Assembly: GCF_014851865.1 (NCBI RefSeq)
Contig: NZ_JACVAM010000001.1
Coordinates: 1,054,001 to 1,118,000 of the forward strand
Direction of reading: 5' to 3'
From: Pseudomonas sp. PDM16
Lineage (GTDB): Bacteria; Pseudomonadota; Gammaproteobacteria; Pseudomonadales; Pseudomonadaceae
Length of the DNA stretch: 64,000 nucleotides
Of this stretch, positions 35,481 through 45,022 are shown in pieces. The notes under the pieces were generated by a model that was not told where the DNA came from, searched no databases, and was given only the letters and a program-made list of their open reading frames with translations. The position numbers and the translations under genes were made by a program. Within the stretch, counting starts at the first letter, position 1. Every line of letters starts with the position of its first letter.

Positions 35481-37256
35481 TCAGGGTAGGGTCGCCAGGT
35501 CGATACGGACCCGATTGCGACCCTCGGCCTTGGCCTGGTACATGGCCATGTCGGCCTGGCGGATCAGTTGGGTGGGGCTGTCTTCGCCGCGACTGAGAGC
35601 GATGCCGATACTGGCGCCGACCCGGACTTCGCCCTGAGGGGTGGCAATGGGCTGGCCGATCTGCGCAAGGATGCGTTCGGCCACTTCGCGGGCCGCTTCT
35701 TCGGAGGCGAGTGACTCGCAGACCAGCACGAATTCGTCGCCACCGAGGCGGGCCGGTAGGTCGCAGTCACGGGCGCAGTGCTGCAGGCGCTGCGCCACCT
35801 GCGCCAGTACCTGGTCACCGAGAGCGTGGCCGTGCTGGTCGTTGATCGGTTTGAAGCCGTCCAGGTCGATCAGCATTACGGCCAAAGGCTCGCCGCTGCG
35901 CAGGGAGCGGCGCAGGGCCATCTCCAGATGCTGTTGCAGGGCGTTGCGGTTGGCGATGCCGGTCAGCGGATCCTGCAAGGCCAGGGCCTGCAGGCGCTGG
36001 TTGGCAGCGGCCAACTCTTCCGTACGCTCGGCCACGCGTTGTTCCAGTTGGCGCTCCTGAGCCTGCAGGCTCGCTTCGCGCAGGCGCTTGTGCGCGTTGA
36101 AGCGGGCAGCCAGGGCGAACGACAGCAGGATCATCTCCAGCATCGAGCCGATCTGCATGGCGTGCAGGGTGAAGAAGTTCGACGGGATCAGGGCGAAGTT
36201 GCGCAGGGCCAACAGGGCGGCGCCGCACAGCAGCATGGTCCAGGCCAGGGCGAAGAAGCCGGCCCCCGGTACCCGGCTGCGCACGCTGACGAAGGCGACA
36301 GTCAGCAGCACGGCGCAGACGCTGACGCCGGAGATGGACATGGTCTTCAACGCCAGTGGCACCGGCAACAGTAGGGTGGAGAGCGCGCAGGTGAAGATCA
36401 CCACGAACCACAGGCCGAGGAACCTGTCCCAGCGCGGTAGCCACTGGCGTGTATCGAGGAAGCTGCGGGCGAACAGCAGGGCGATGGCTCCAGCGGCGCA
36501 GATGCCGAAGGGCAGCGCCCGGTTCGTCCACCATCCGGCGCCTGGCCAGAGCAGTTGGGCGCCCAGGCCGTTGAGGCCGAGCAGGCCGACGCAGAAAGTG
36601 GAGACGAACAGCACGTAATAGATGAAAGGTCGCTCGCGCAGGGCGATGAACAGCAGCAGGTTATAGCTGCCTAGCGCGAGCAAAGCGCCGAAGTAGATGG
36701 CCTGGATCACGTAGCCGCGGATGCTGTGCTGCTCGTGCTCGGCCAGGCCATAGACACTGGCACTGAGTGTCATGCTGCCGCTGGAGCTGGCGCGCAGGTA
36801 GAGCGTACGGCGCTCACCCGGTTGCAGGTGCAGGTCGAAGACCGGAGTGCGGTTGCCGACGCTGCGCTGGTCGTACACCACCATGTCGCCGCCCTGGCTC
36901 ATTCGGATGCCGTCGCTGCCGACGTCGAACAGTTGCACCAGATCGAGCGAGGGATAATCCACCTCCAGTCGCCAGCGGCTCGGATGGCTCGCTGCCGACT
37001 GCACCTCAAGCCGCAGCCAGATGGCACCGGTCACGTAGCCGAAGCCCAGGTCGCGGCGGGTGGCGCTGTTGCTGAACCGCTCGGGGTGAGCGATCAGGTC
37101 GTCCAGTTGCAGCTGGCCTTCGGGGTCGGCCAGGTAGTCAGCCACGCCATACAGCGGCTGCGCCTCGCCATTTTCTGTCAGTTGCAGGGGTGCGGCCCAG
37201 CCAGGCATTGCCAGCAGGCAGAACAAAAGCAGCAGCGAAGACAGGGCAGAGCGCAT
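35481..37256 (-). CDS. Diguanylate cyclase with 7TMR-DISM sensor
   Basis: A 591-aa membrane protein: signal peptide (1-21), a periplasmic 7TMR-DISMED2-type domain (about 30-155), seven membrane helices (about 180-385), a coiled coil (about 390-430) and a GGDEF domain (about 430-590). The catalytic motif GGDEF is near residue 502 and the inhibitory RxxD motif (RDCD, five residues upstream) is present. It should make cyclic-di-GMP in response to a carbohydrate-like or other extracytoplasmic ligand. Confidence 0.94.
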   Translation of the reverse strand: MRSALSSLLLLFCLLAMPGWAAPLQLTENGEAQPLYGVADYLADPEGQLQLDDLIAHPERFSNSATRRDLGFGYVTGAIWLRLEVQSAASHPSRWRLEVDYPSLDLVQLFDVGSDGIRMSQGGDMVVYDQRSVGNRTPVFDLHLQPGERRTLYLRASSSGSMTLSASVYGLAEHEQHSIRGYVIQAIYFGALLALGSYNLLLFIALRERPFIYYVLFVSTFCVGLLGLNGLGAQLLWPGAGWWTNRALPFGICAAGAIALLFARSFLDTRQWLPRWDRFLGLWFVVIFTCALSTLLLPVPLALKTMSISGVSVCAVLLTVAFVSVRSRVPGAGFFALAWTMLLCGAALLALRNFALIPSNFFTLHAMQIGSMLEMILLSFALAARFNAHKRLREASLQAQERQLEQRVAERTEELAAANQRLQALALQDPLTGIANRNALQQHLEMALRRSLRSGEPLAVMLIDLDGFKPINDQHGHALGDQVLAQVAQRLQHCARDCDLPARLGGDEFVLVCESLASEEAAREVAERILAQIGQPIATPQGEVRVGASIGIALSRGEDSPTQLIRQADMAMYQAKAEGRNRVRIDLATLP

Positions 37257-37430
37257 CAGGGTTCCATGGCGGAGTGCCGGTGGCTAATACTGGCAGAGCG
37301 CCATGGCCGCCGCCAAGCCGAACCTTGGCCTGGCTGGCATTGGCGGCGCGTTGCGCTGGCGTGTTCGGTCTGCCTCTGTGGGCGGAGGGCTGCTATGGTC
37401 TGTGCCCATCGCCCCTTCGAGAGCCTCGCC

Positions 37431-38303
37431 ATGCCTGCTCCCTGCGTTCTTATTCCGTTGCCTCGCCGCGACTACGACCCCAGCGAGACTGCCCTGGCTT
37501 GGCGCCAGTTGCGCCAGGCCGGCTACCGGGTGTGCTTCGCCACACCGGATGGCCAGCCGGCGCGGCCAGACCCGCAGATGATCAGCGGCGAGGGCCTGGA
37601 CGCCTGGGGGCTGATCCCCGGCCTGCGCAGGGTCAAGCTGCTCGGTCTGTTGCTGCGCGCCAACGGTGAGGCACGGGCGGCATGCGCGGAAATGCTGCAG
37701 GACCCGGACTATCTGAATCCGTTACGTCATGAGCGCCTGCGCGAGGAAGACTTCGCCGGCCTGATGCTGCCCGGCGGGCATTGGGCGCGGGGTATGCGTG
37801 AGTACTTGGAGAGCGAGGCGCTGCAGGCACTGGTAGTGGCGTTCTTCGTTGCCAACAAACCGGTGGCGGCAGTCTGTCACGGTGTGCTGCTGGCGGCGCG
37901 CAGCAAGGGTGCGGATGGGCGCTCGGTGCTGCACGGGCGCAAGACTACCGGGCTGACCTGGAAGATGGAGAAGACTGCCTGGGACCTGACCCGTTTCTAT
38001 GGCCGCTGGTGGGAGCGCGACTACTACCGTACCTACTCCGAGGCGGCGGGCGAGCCGGCTGGGCATATGAGCGTGCAGGGCGAAGTGGCGCGCGTGCTGG
38101 CCAGCCCGGATGACTTCCTCGACGTGGCCAAGGACGCGCCCGACTTCTGGCGAAAGACCAGCGGCCTGCACCGCGACGCGCCGAACGACAGCCGGCCGGC
38201 CTGGGTGGTGCGCGACGGTAACTATGTATCTGGCCGTTGGCCCGGTGACATGCACGAGCTGATGCGGCGCTTTATCGAGCTGCTGCCCCGGCAGGCCGAG
38301 TGA
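37431..38303 (+). CDS. DJ-1/PfpI-type class I amidotransferase-like protein
   Basis: A 290-aa protein with a type 1 glutamine amidotransferase-like fold. A nucleophile-elbow cysteine sits in AVCHGVLLA near residue 147 and an LMLPGGHWARG stretch precedes it. It is longer than typical PfpI (about 180 aa) and carries a C-terminal extension of about 100 residues. Function is unknown; chaperone, protease or deglycase roles have been proposed for relatives. The ATG at 37431 was chosen from several in-frame codons. Confidence 0.8.
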   Translation: MPAPCVLIPLPRRDYDPSETALAWRQLRQAGYRVCFATPDGQPARPDPQMISGEGLDAWGLIPGLRRVKLLGLLLRANGEARAACAEMLQDPDYLNPLRHERLREEDFAGLMLPGGHWARGMREYLESEALQALVVAFFVANKPVAAVCHGVLLAARSKGADGRSVLHGRKTTGLTWKMEKTAWDLTRFYGRWWERDYYRTYSEAAGEPAGHMSVQGEVARVLASPDDFLDVAKDAPDFWRKTSGLHRDAPNDSRPAWVVRDGNYVSGRWPGDMHELMRRFIELLPRQAE

Positions 38304-38326
38304 CACCTGCGAATGGCGTGCATGAC

Positions 38327-38391
38327 GGGTAGGGTGCGCCGTGCGCACCGACGAATTTCTCACACATCCAGGCGCGCACGGCGCACCCTAC
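38327..38391. repeat. Pseudomonas GTAGGGTGCGCC-type palindromic repeat
   Basis: A 20-bp arm beginning GTAGGGTGCGCCG (38327-38346) is repeated inverted at 38372-38391 with one mismatch, separated by 25 nt. This GTAGGGTGCGCC...GGCGCACCCTAC type recurs between genes of many pseudomonads (established knowledge for the family, strain copy number not checkable here). It may also act as a terminator for the two convergent genes. Confidence 0.75.
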
Positions 38392-38425
38392 GATCGTAGG
38401 GCGGGTGATTCCGCGTAATGGCCGA

Positions 38426-39610
38426 TCAGACGAATTGCGCGGCCGCGTGGGCCGATGCCCAGGCCCACTGGAAGTTGAAACCGCCCAGGTGGCCGCTGAC
38501 GTCCAGCACCTCGCCGATGAAGTACAGGCCCGGTGACTTCTGAGACTCCATGGTCTTCGATGACACCTCACGGGTATCGATGCCGCCCAGGGTCACCTCG
38601 GCAGTGCGGTAGCCCTCGGTGCCGGCTGGTACCAGGGTCCACTCGGCCAGTTTCTGCGCCACCGCCTCCAGCTCCGCCGGGGTGTACTGCTTGAGCGGCT
38701 TGCTGACGAACCACTGCTCGGCCAGCAGGCCGGCCATCTTCTTGGTGAACAGCTCGCTGAGCAGCGTTTTCAGCTCGGTATTCGGTCGTTCGCGCTGCTG
38801 CGTCGCCAGCCACTCGGGCAGATCGATATGCGGCAGCAGGTTGATCTCGATGGCATCGCCCGGCTGCCAGTAGGAGGAGATCTGCAGGATCGCCGGGCCT
38901 GACAGGCCACGGTGGGTGAACAGGATGTTCTCCTTGAAGCTCTGCCCGTTGCAGCTGACCACGCAGTCCTCCACCGAGGTGCCGGACAGCTCGCCGCACA
39001 AAGCCTTGAGCTGTGGCTCGGTGATGGTGAAAGGCACTAGGCCGGCGCGGGTCGGCAGCAGGTTGTGGCCGAACTGCTTGGCCACCTGATAGCCGAAGCC
39101 GGTGGCGCCGAGGGTGGGGATAGACAGGCCGCCGGTGGCGATCACCAGCGACTGGCAGGTGAACTTGCCGGCGCTGGTGTGCAGGGCGTAGCCAGCCTCG
39201 GTCTTGGCGATGGTCTCGACGCTGGTGTCCAGTCGCAGATCGACGCCGTGTTCGTCGCACTCGGCCAGCAGCATGTTGAGGATGTCGCTGGCCTTGCGGT
39301 CGCAGAACAGTTGGCCGAGTTTCTTCTCGTGGTAGGGCACGTCGTGCTTGACCACCAGCTCGACGAAGTCCCACTGGCTGTAGCGGGCCAGGGCCGATTT
39401 GCAGAAGTGCGAGTTCTGCGAGAGGAAGTTGGCTGGCTCGCAGTACATGTTGGTGAAATTGCAGCGGCCGCCACCGGACATGAGGATCTTCTTGCCCGGC
39501 TTGTTGGCGTGGTCCAGCAGCAGGACCTGGCGCCCGCGTACGGCGGCTTGTGCCGCGCACATCAGGCCGGCGGCACCGGCGCCGATGATGATGACCGGGA
39601 AGAAAGACAC
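38426..39610 (-). CDS. FAD-dependent oxidoreductase of the HI0933/BaiN family
   Basis: A 394-aa flavoprotein. The N-terminal IIIGAGAAGLMCA is the FAD-binding Rossmann motif, followed by GKKILMSGGGRCNFTN, which is diagnostic of the HI0933 family, and VIATGG. The C-terminal segment (TLGGIDTREVSSKTMESQ, GEVLDVSGHLGGFN) closes the FAD site. The start is a GTG at 39610 with GAGG seven bases upstream; earlier in-frame codons show no family sequence. Substrate unknown. Confidence 0.92.
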   Translation of the reverse strand: MSFFPVIIIGAGAAGLMCAAQAAVRGRQVLLLDHANKPGKKILMSGGGRCNFTNMYCEPANFLSQNSHFCKSALARYSQWDFVELVVKHDVPYHEKKLGQLFCDRKASDILNMLLAECDEHGVDLRLDTSVETIAKTEAGYALHTSAGKFTCQSLVIATGGLSIPTLGATGFGYQVAKQFGHNLLPTRAGLVPFTITEPQLKALCGELSGTSVEDCVVSCNGQSFKENILFTHRGLSGPAILQISSYWQPGDAIEINLLPHIDLPEWLATQQRERPNTELKTLLSELFTKKMAGLLAEQWFVSKPLKQYTPAELEAVAQKLAEWTLVPAGTEGYRTAEVTLGGIDTREVSSKTMESQKSPGLYFIGEVLDVSGHLGGFNFQWAWASAHAAAQFV

Positions 39611-39644
39611 GGCTGAACCTCGATGAGTCGCGAAGTCGCGCATT

Positions 39645-39866
39645 CTAGCGGAAAGGCGCGATGAATCCGCGGGCGCTGAGCCTGCTGTTGTGGTTGTTGC
39701 CTTTGGGTTGCTTGCTGTGGGTCTCGCCACCGAAGCTCTGGTTGCGATCCTCCGCGCGCTTGCGGTTGGTGTTCTTGCTCTGGTCCTTGCAGTTGCTGCA
39801 GTACTCGGCCGATTCGGCCGGTGCGCTCTTGGCCAGCTGGGAGCCGCATTGGGGGCAGCGTTTCAT
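39645..39866 (-). CDS. Small zinc-ribbon protein
   Basis: A 73-aa protein with two CxxC pairs (CPQC at 4-7 and CSNC near 23-26) that form a zinc ribbon, then a polar, Asn/Lys/Arg-rich tail. GAGGTGATGCC precedes the ATG. Role unknown. It lies upstream of the flavoprotein gene on the same strand. Confidence 0.8.
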   Translation of the reverse strand: MKRCPQCGSQLAKSAPAESAEYCSNCKDQSKNTNRKRAEDRNQSFGGETHSKQPKGNNHNSRLSARGFIAPFR

Positions 39867-39957
39867 GGCATCACCTCATCACTGAACGGCCCCGGAATGG
39901 GGCCGACAGTGCGATGGTCGGCGGCGGCTCCGCCGTGACGCAGAGGGAAGTGCCTCC

Positions 39958-42150
39958 TCAGGCGGCCTTGGCCTGCGGTGCCTCGGCCGGGCCCTTCTGC
40001 AGGTGTGCTACCAGGGTGCGCAGCGGCGCCAGCTGGCGGCAGATCAGGCCGAGCTGCACCTGCACCAGGCGGTGACCTTCGTCCATCTCCTCGGGCAGCT
40101 GCTCCAGCTCCTCGGCCAGGGCCTGGTCGGTTTCGTCGTACACCGCCACTGGCGTACCCGCCTGCAGGCCCGTGGCGATGGTGTCGAGGCTCTGACTGAT
40201 ATGGGCCACGGCGCGGTCGTGCAGGGCGTCACTGGCGTCGTCGCTCAGCGTCGCTCGGTGCGCGCCCAGGGCCGACAGATAGCTGAGCAGGGTGTGCGAC
40301 AAGACCAGGAAGCGGAAGCCGGTCTCGGCATCCTTCCGGAAGTGTCCGGGCTCCAGCAGCATGTTGGACAGGGTGGTGGAGAGTGCGGCGTCGGCGTTGT
40401 GCGCGTTGCGCCGGGCCAGGCGGTAGCTCAGGTCGTCACGGGCGCCGGACTCGTACTGCTGCATGATCTGCAGCAGGTAGCGGCTGTTGCTGCTCAGGGT
40501 GCTGGCCAGCACCTGATTGAGCTTGCGCCCCTGCCAGTCGGGCAGGATGAAGAACACCGCCAGACCGGCGATCGCCGTGCCCAGCACGGTATCCACCAGG
40601 CGTGGCCAGAGCAGGGTGTACGCATCGCTGATCTGGTTGAAGCAGAGCACCACCACCAGGGTCATGGCCGTGGTGGCCAGGGTGTAGCGGTCGACCCGGT
40701 TGGTGAAGAACAGCACCCCGGCGACCACGGCGAACAGCGATTGCAGCAGCGGGTCGGGGAACAGGCGGATCAGCGCCCAACCGAGCACCAGGCCGATCAG
40801 CGTACCGCTGACCCGCTGCACCAGGCGCAGGCGAGTGGCACCGTAGCTGGGCCGGCAGACGAACAGCGTGGTCAGCAGGATCCAGTAACCCTGCTGCGGG
40901 TGGATCCAGTGCAGCAGGCCGTAACCGGCGAGCAGGGCGACGGACAGGCGCAGGGCGTGGCGGAACACCAGGCTGGTCGGCGTCACATGCTGGCGCAGGC
41001 GTTCGAAGGCTTCCTTGAAGGTCTGCGGCGAGCGGTCGAGCAGGCTGCTGTCCTGCTCATCGGCCAGGGCGTCGGGGTTGCTGGCGCTGGAGAGTTTGCG
41101 CTCCAGGCTACCGAGGTTGTTCGCCAGGGCGCCGAGGGAGCGCAGCAGACGGCGCCAGGCCGGGTTGTGCTGCTCGCGCAGGTAGGTCATGGAGGCTTCG
41201 AGATCGGCCATGGCCTGACTGTTGTCGTTGTAGTCGAACGGCTGGCGCAGACGGATGGCTCGCCCCAGGGCCTGGCAGGCCTTGCCCTGCTGGCTGAGCA
41301 GGCGGCCGCAACGGAACATCACGTCGCTGTGGAAGAAGGCTTCGGCCAGGGCGTTATACGGGTAGTGCGAGGAGCTGGCGCGCTCGTGGATGTCCTGGGC
41401 GATGAAGTACAGCTTGAGGTAGCGGTTGGTCTTCTGCCCGCTGCGCTTGCGGCTCATGCGGTTGAGGATGATTTCCTTGGCCAGGTTCAGCGCGGTCACT
41501 ACTCGCCCGTTCTGCCGAGCCAGTTCCAGGCGTCGGGCCTCAAGGTCCATCTGCCGGACCGGCTCGAACAGCGAGGCTTTCAGCCGCAGGTAGGTGCCCA
41601 GCTCGTCGAATACGCGCGACAACGCCTGCTGCACCGGCTGTTGGCTGAACAGTGCGCTCCAGATAATGCCGAGCAGGCCGTACCAGGCGGCACCGGTGAT
41701 CAGCAGCAGCGGCTCCTGCCAGAAGCTGCCCTCCACACCGCCTCGGTGTTCGAGGCCGATGGCCGTGTAGATCGCCAGGATTAGCGTGGCCTGGGCCACA
41801 GCAGCGTAGCGCTCGCCGATGCCGCCGAGCAGTGTCATGGCGAAAGCGGCCAGGGCCAGGCCGCTGCCGAACAGCCAGGGATAGGGGAACAGTAGCTGTA
41901 CCGAGACGGCGGTAGCGCCGAAGCACACCAGCGTCACCACAAGGGCCTGGCTGCGACCGCGCCAGTGGTCGTCGTTTTCCGCCAGCGCGCTGGCGATGCA
42001 GCCGAGGAAGAGCGGGATGACGAAGGCGACGCGCTCCAAGTACCAGCACAGCGCCATGGCCCCGGCCAGGGCGATGAACACCCGCACGCCGTAGGTGAAT
42101 TTTTCGCGCGCCCAGAGGTGGCGCAAAGTATGGCTGAACGATGAGGGCAT
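39958..42150 (-). CDS. yccS: YccS/FUSC-family inner-membrane protein
   Basis: A 730-aa protein with two blocks of membrane helices (about 20-145 and 400-525) and cytoplasmic regions after each, the usual YccS layout. FUSC-family sequence blocks (SYGATRLRLVQRVSGTLIG, KAFERLRQHV-like) are recognisable. Members are proposed aromatic-acid or other small-molecule exporters related to AaeB; the substrate here is unknown. Confidence 0.9.
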   Translation of the reverse strand: MPSSFSHTLRHLWAREKFTYGVRVFIALAGAMALCWYLERVAFVIPLFLGCIASALAENDDHWRGRSQALVVTLVCFGATAVSVQLLFPYPWLFGSGLALAAFAMTLLGGIGERYAAVAQATLILAIYTAIGLEHRGGVEGSFWQEPLLLITGAAWYGLLGIIWSALFSQQPVQQALSRVFDELGTYLRLKASLFEPVRQMDLEARRLELARQNGRVVTALNLAKEIILNRMSRKRSGQKTNRYLKLYFIAQDIHERASSSHYPYNALAEAFFHSDVMFRCGRLLSQQGKACQALGRAIRLRQPFDYNDNSQAMADLEASMTYLREQHNPAWRRLLRSLGALANNLGSLERKLSSASNPDALADEQDSSLLDRSPQTFKEAFERLRQHVTPTSLVFRHALRLSVALLAGYGLLHWIHPQQGYWILLTTLFVCRPSYGATRLRLVQRVSGTLIGLVLGWALIRLFPDPLLQSLFAVVAGVLFFTNRVDRYTLATTAMTLVVVLCFNQISDAYTLLWPRLVDTVLGTAIAGLAVFFILPDWQGRKLNQVLASTLSSNSRYLLQIMQQYESGARDDLSYRLARRNAHNADAALSTTLSNMLLEPGHFRKDAETGFRFLVLSHTLLSYLSALGAHRATLSDDASDALHDRAVAHISQSLDTIATGLQAGTPVAVYDETDQALAEELEQLPEEMDEGHRLVQVQLGLICRQLAPLRTLVAHLQKGPAEAPQAKAA

Positions 42151-42269
42151 GGGTGAACGGCTACCCGCCGAAAAATGGGTTGGTTGCCGGAGAAGACGGC
42201 AGAAGGCGCCGGCGAGGCACCATTTTTATTGACCTTGTGTACAGAGAATAGTCTGCCGCCGTCGCCAAC

Positions 42270-42294
42270 GAAAAACGGGCCCGATAGGCCCGTT
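42270..42294 (-). terminator. Terminator downstream of ntrC
   Basis: AACGGGCC (42274-42281) pairs with GGCCCGTT (42287-42294). The A-run at 42271-42275 gives U residues on the minus-strand transcript, so it ends the ntrBC message. Confidence 0.8.
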
Positions 42295-42314
42295 CCGTTC
42301 AGTGCAGGGTGCGC

Positions 42315-43748
42315 TCAGTCCTCGCCGTCGTCCTCGTCGCCGCCATCGACCTTCATGCCCAGCTCCTTGATCTTGCGGGTCAGGGTATTGCGACCCCAGC
42401 CCAGCAGCACGGCGGCATCGCGGCGGCGGCCGGCGGTGTGCTTGAGGGCGGTCTCGATCATGATCCGCTCGAAGGCTGGTACGGCGCTATCCAGCAGGCT
42501 GGACTGGCCGCGTGCCAGAGCCTGGTCGGCCCACTGGCGCAGGGCCTGTTCCCAGTTGGCGGCCGGTGCACTTTCCTGGGGCTGGGTCAGCAGTTCCGGT
42601 GGCAGGTCGTCGATGTGCACTTCGCGGCCGGAGGCCATCACGGTGATCCAGCGGCAGGTGTTCTCCAACTGGCGCACGTTGCCCGGCCAGGGCAGGTGCT
42701 TGAGGTAATCCTCGGTCTCGCTTTTCAGCAGCTTGGGCTCGACGGCCAGCTCCTGGGCGGCGCGGCCGAGGAAATGGCGGGCCAGGGTCGGGATGTCTTC
42801 GCGTCGATCCGACAGGCGCGGAATGTGGATGCGGATGACGTTGAGGCGGTGGAACAGGTCTTCACGGAACTTGCCGGCCTGCACCAGGGTTTCCAAGTTC
42901 TGGTGGGTGGCGGCGATGATGCGCACATCCACCTTGACCGGGGTATGACCGCCGACGCGGTAGAACTCGCCATCGGCCAGCACGCGCAGCAGGCGGGTCT
43001 GGGTATCGGCCGGCATGTCGCCGATCTCGTCGAGGAACAACGTGCCACCATCGGCCTGCTCGAAACGCCCACGGCGCTGGTTGGCCGCGCCGGTGAAAGC
43101 GCCTTTCTCATGACCGAACAGCTCGGACTCCATCAGGTCCTTGGGGATCGCCGCCATGTTCAGGGCGATGAAGGGCGAGGCTGCGCGCGGGCTGTGACGA
43201 TGCAGGGCGTGGGCGACCAGCTCCTTGCCGGTACCGGATTCGCCGTTGATCAACACGGTGATGTTGGAATGGCTCAGGCGACCAATCGCGCGGAACACCT
43301 CCTGCATCGCCGGCGCTTCGCCGATGATCTCCGGGGTGCGGCCCAGCGAAGCTGGCGCCTCCAGGCTCTGTTGCTCCTGGGCGTGCTGGTTGGCGCGTTT
43401 GACCAGGGAAACGGCCTCATCGACGTCGAACGGCTTGGGCAGGTACTCGAAGGCACCGCCCTGGTAGGACGCAACGGCGCTGTCCAGGTCGGAATGGGCG
43501 GTCATGATGATCACGGGCAGGCGCGGGTGCATGTCGCGGATGCGTGCCAGCAGTTCGAGGCCGCTGGCGCCCGGCATGCGGATGTCGGAAATGATCACGT
43601 CCGGCTGCTGGCGGGTCAGGCGGGTCAGCACGCCATCGGCGCTGTCGAAGCTCTGGGTGGTCATGCCCTCCTGTTGCAGGGCTTTTTCCAGGACCCAGCG
43701 GATGGAGCGGTCGTCATCGACGATCCAGACGGTTTCACTGCGGCTCAT
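42315..43748 (-). CDS. ntrC: Nitrogen regulation response regulator NtrC (GlnG)
   Basis: A 477-aa sigma-54 activator: receiver domain (1-120; Asp54 in IISDIRMPG), AAA+ domain (about 140-375) with Walker A GESGTGKE, the GAFTGA loop (sigma-54 contact), Walker [11 protein letters not shown], and a C-terminal Fis-type helix-turn-helix (about 430-470). It activates nitrogen-assimilation genes including glnA when phosphorylated by NtrB. Its ATG overlaps the ntrB stop by 4 bp (ATGA), typical of ntrBC. Confidence 0.98.
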   Translation of the reverse strand: MSRSETVWIVDDDRSIRWVLEKALQQEGMTTQSFDSADGVLTRLTRQQPDVIISDIRMPGASGLELLARIRDMHPRLPVIIMTAHSDLDSAVASYQGGAFEYLPKPFDVDEAVSLVKRANQHAQEQQSLEAPASLGRTPEIIGEAPAMQEVFRAIGRLSHSNITVLINGESGTGKELVAHALHRHSPRAASPFIALNMAAIPKDLMESELFGHEKGAFTGAANQRRGRFEQADGGTLFLDEIGDMPADTQTRLLRVLADGEFYRVGGHTPVKVDVRIIAATHQNLETLVQAGKFREDLFHRLNVIRIHIPRLSDRREDIPTLARHFLGRAAQELAVEPKLLKSETEDYLKHLPWPGNVRQLENTCRWITVMASGREVHIDDLPPELLTQPQESAPAANWEQALRQWADQALARGQSSLLDSAVPAFERIMIETALKHTAGRRRDAAVLLGWGRNTLTRKIKELGMKVDGGDEDDGED

Positions 43749-44827
43749 GAAGGTGCGGCTCCTTGGTCCAGGGGCAGGAAGATCGAGAACACGGTATGGC
43801 CCGGATGGCTCTCGCATTCGATCAGGCCCTGATGCTGGCTGATGATGTTCTGGGTGATGGCCAGACCCAGGCCGGTGCCGTCGGGGCGGCCGCTGACCAT
43901 GGGGTAGAAGATGGTTTCCTGCAGCTCGGGCGGAATGCCCGGGCCGTTGTCGATGATCTCCACCTTCACCACCAGACGGTGGCGGGTGTGGCCGATGGTG
44001 AACTGGCGCAGGGCGCGGGTGCGCAGGCTGATGCGGCCCAGGCGCAGATCGCTCTGAGCGGCCAACGCTTGCATGGCGTTGCGCACGATATTGAGCACGG
44101 CCTGGATCAGTTGTTCACGGTCGATCAGCACATCAGGGATGCTGGGATCATAGTCACGCACCAAGGTGATGCTGCCCTGGGCTTCCGCTTCGATGAGACT
44201 GGCGACGCGCTCCAGCACCTCATGGATGTTAGTGATGGAGAGCGACGGCAGCTTGTTCGAGCCGAGCATGCGATCGACCAAGTTCCGCAGGCGGTCGGCC
44301 TCCTCGATGATCACGTTGGTGTAATCCTTGAGGCTCTCTTCCGGTAGCTCGCGCGACAGTAGCTGAGCCGCGCCGCGAATGCCGCCGAGCGGATTCTTGA
44401 TCTCGTGAGCTAGGCCGCGCACCAGCAGCTTGGTGGTTTCCTGCTTGGACAGCTGGGCCTCTTCCTTGGTGATGCGCAGCAGGCGATCGCGGGGATGCAC
44501 TTCCAGCAGCAGCAGGGTCTGGCTGCGGTTGAGGATCGGCGTTACCGCGTAGTCGACGGTGATGGTCTGACCGGCCAGCGAGGTCAGCATGGCCTCGCGT
44601 TTGGTGAAGGGGTGGGCATGCTCGACCGCCTGGCGCAGCGAACTGAGCGCCTCGGGCGACTCGGTGAACAGTTCGCTGATGAACTGGCCGTGGCTGCGCT
44701 GGCCGCTGACTGCTAGCAGCATCTCGGCGGCCGGATTCATGTATTCCAGGCGCAGCTCGGCATTGAGCAGGATGGTTGCGGTGGTGAGGTTATCCAGCAG
44801 TAGGCGGTGCAGCGCGTCGTTGATCAT
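43745..44827 (-). CDS. ntrB: Nitrogen regulation sensor kinase NtrB (GlnL)
   Basis: A 360-aa cytoplasmic histidine kinase: PAS domain (about 10-110), the phospho-acceptor histidine in LAHEIKNPLGGIRGAA near residue 145, and an ATPase domain with N-box NIVRNAMQAL and DGTGLGLAITQ. Together with PII (GlnB/GlnK, not in the window) it senses glutamine status. The ATG at 44827 is the standard start; the frame is open upstream. An NtrC palindrome lies 170 bp upstream. Confidence 0.97.
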   Translation of the reverse strand: MINDALHRLLLDNLTTATILLNAELRLEYMNPAAEMLLAVSGQRSHGQFISELFTESPEALSSLRQAVEHAHPFTKREAMLTSLAGQTITVDYAVTPILNRSQTLLLLEVHPRDRLLRITKEEAQLSKQETTKLLVRGLAHEIKNPLGGIRGAAQLLSRELPEESLKDYTNVIIEEADRLRNLVDRMLGSNKLPSLSITNIHEVLERVASLIEAEAQGSITLVRDYDPSIPDVLIDREQLIQAVLNIVRNAMQALAAQSDLRLGRISLRTRALRQFTIGHTRHRLVVKVEIIDNGPGIPPELQETIFYPMVSGRPDGTGLGLAITQNIISQHQGLIECESHPGHTVFSIFLPLDQGAAPS

Positions 44828-44995
44828 GGCAGGTCTGAGTCCTGGCGATGGGCTGGAAAATGCAAGAAGCAAACCAAAGCCCTGAAAAGACGCGTGAATG
44901 TACTGTTCAAGGCCTCAAGAGGTGCGTTTCAGCGCACTCGTGGTGGGTGGGGGTGAATCAAAATGGGGATAGAGTAGAAAAGAGTGCGGTGATGA

Positions 44996-45010
44996 GCACC
45001 ATAATGGTGC
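44996..45010 (-). promoter_or_regulatory. NtrC-binding palindrome upstream of ntrB
   Basis: GCACCATAATGGTGC is a perfect palindrome of the NtrC site type (GCAC-N7-GTGC). It lies about 170 bp upstream of ntrB, consistent with autoregulation of ntrBC. I could not find a convincing -24/-12 element close to ntrB. Confidence 0.75.
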
Positions 45011-45022
45011 GATTAGCTTCGA

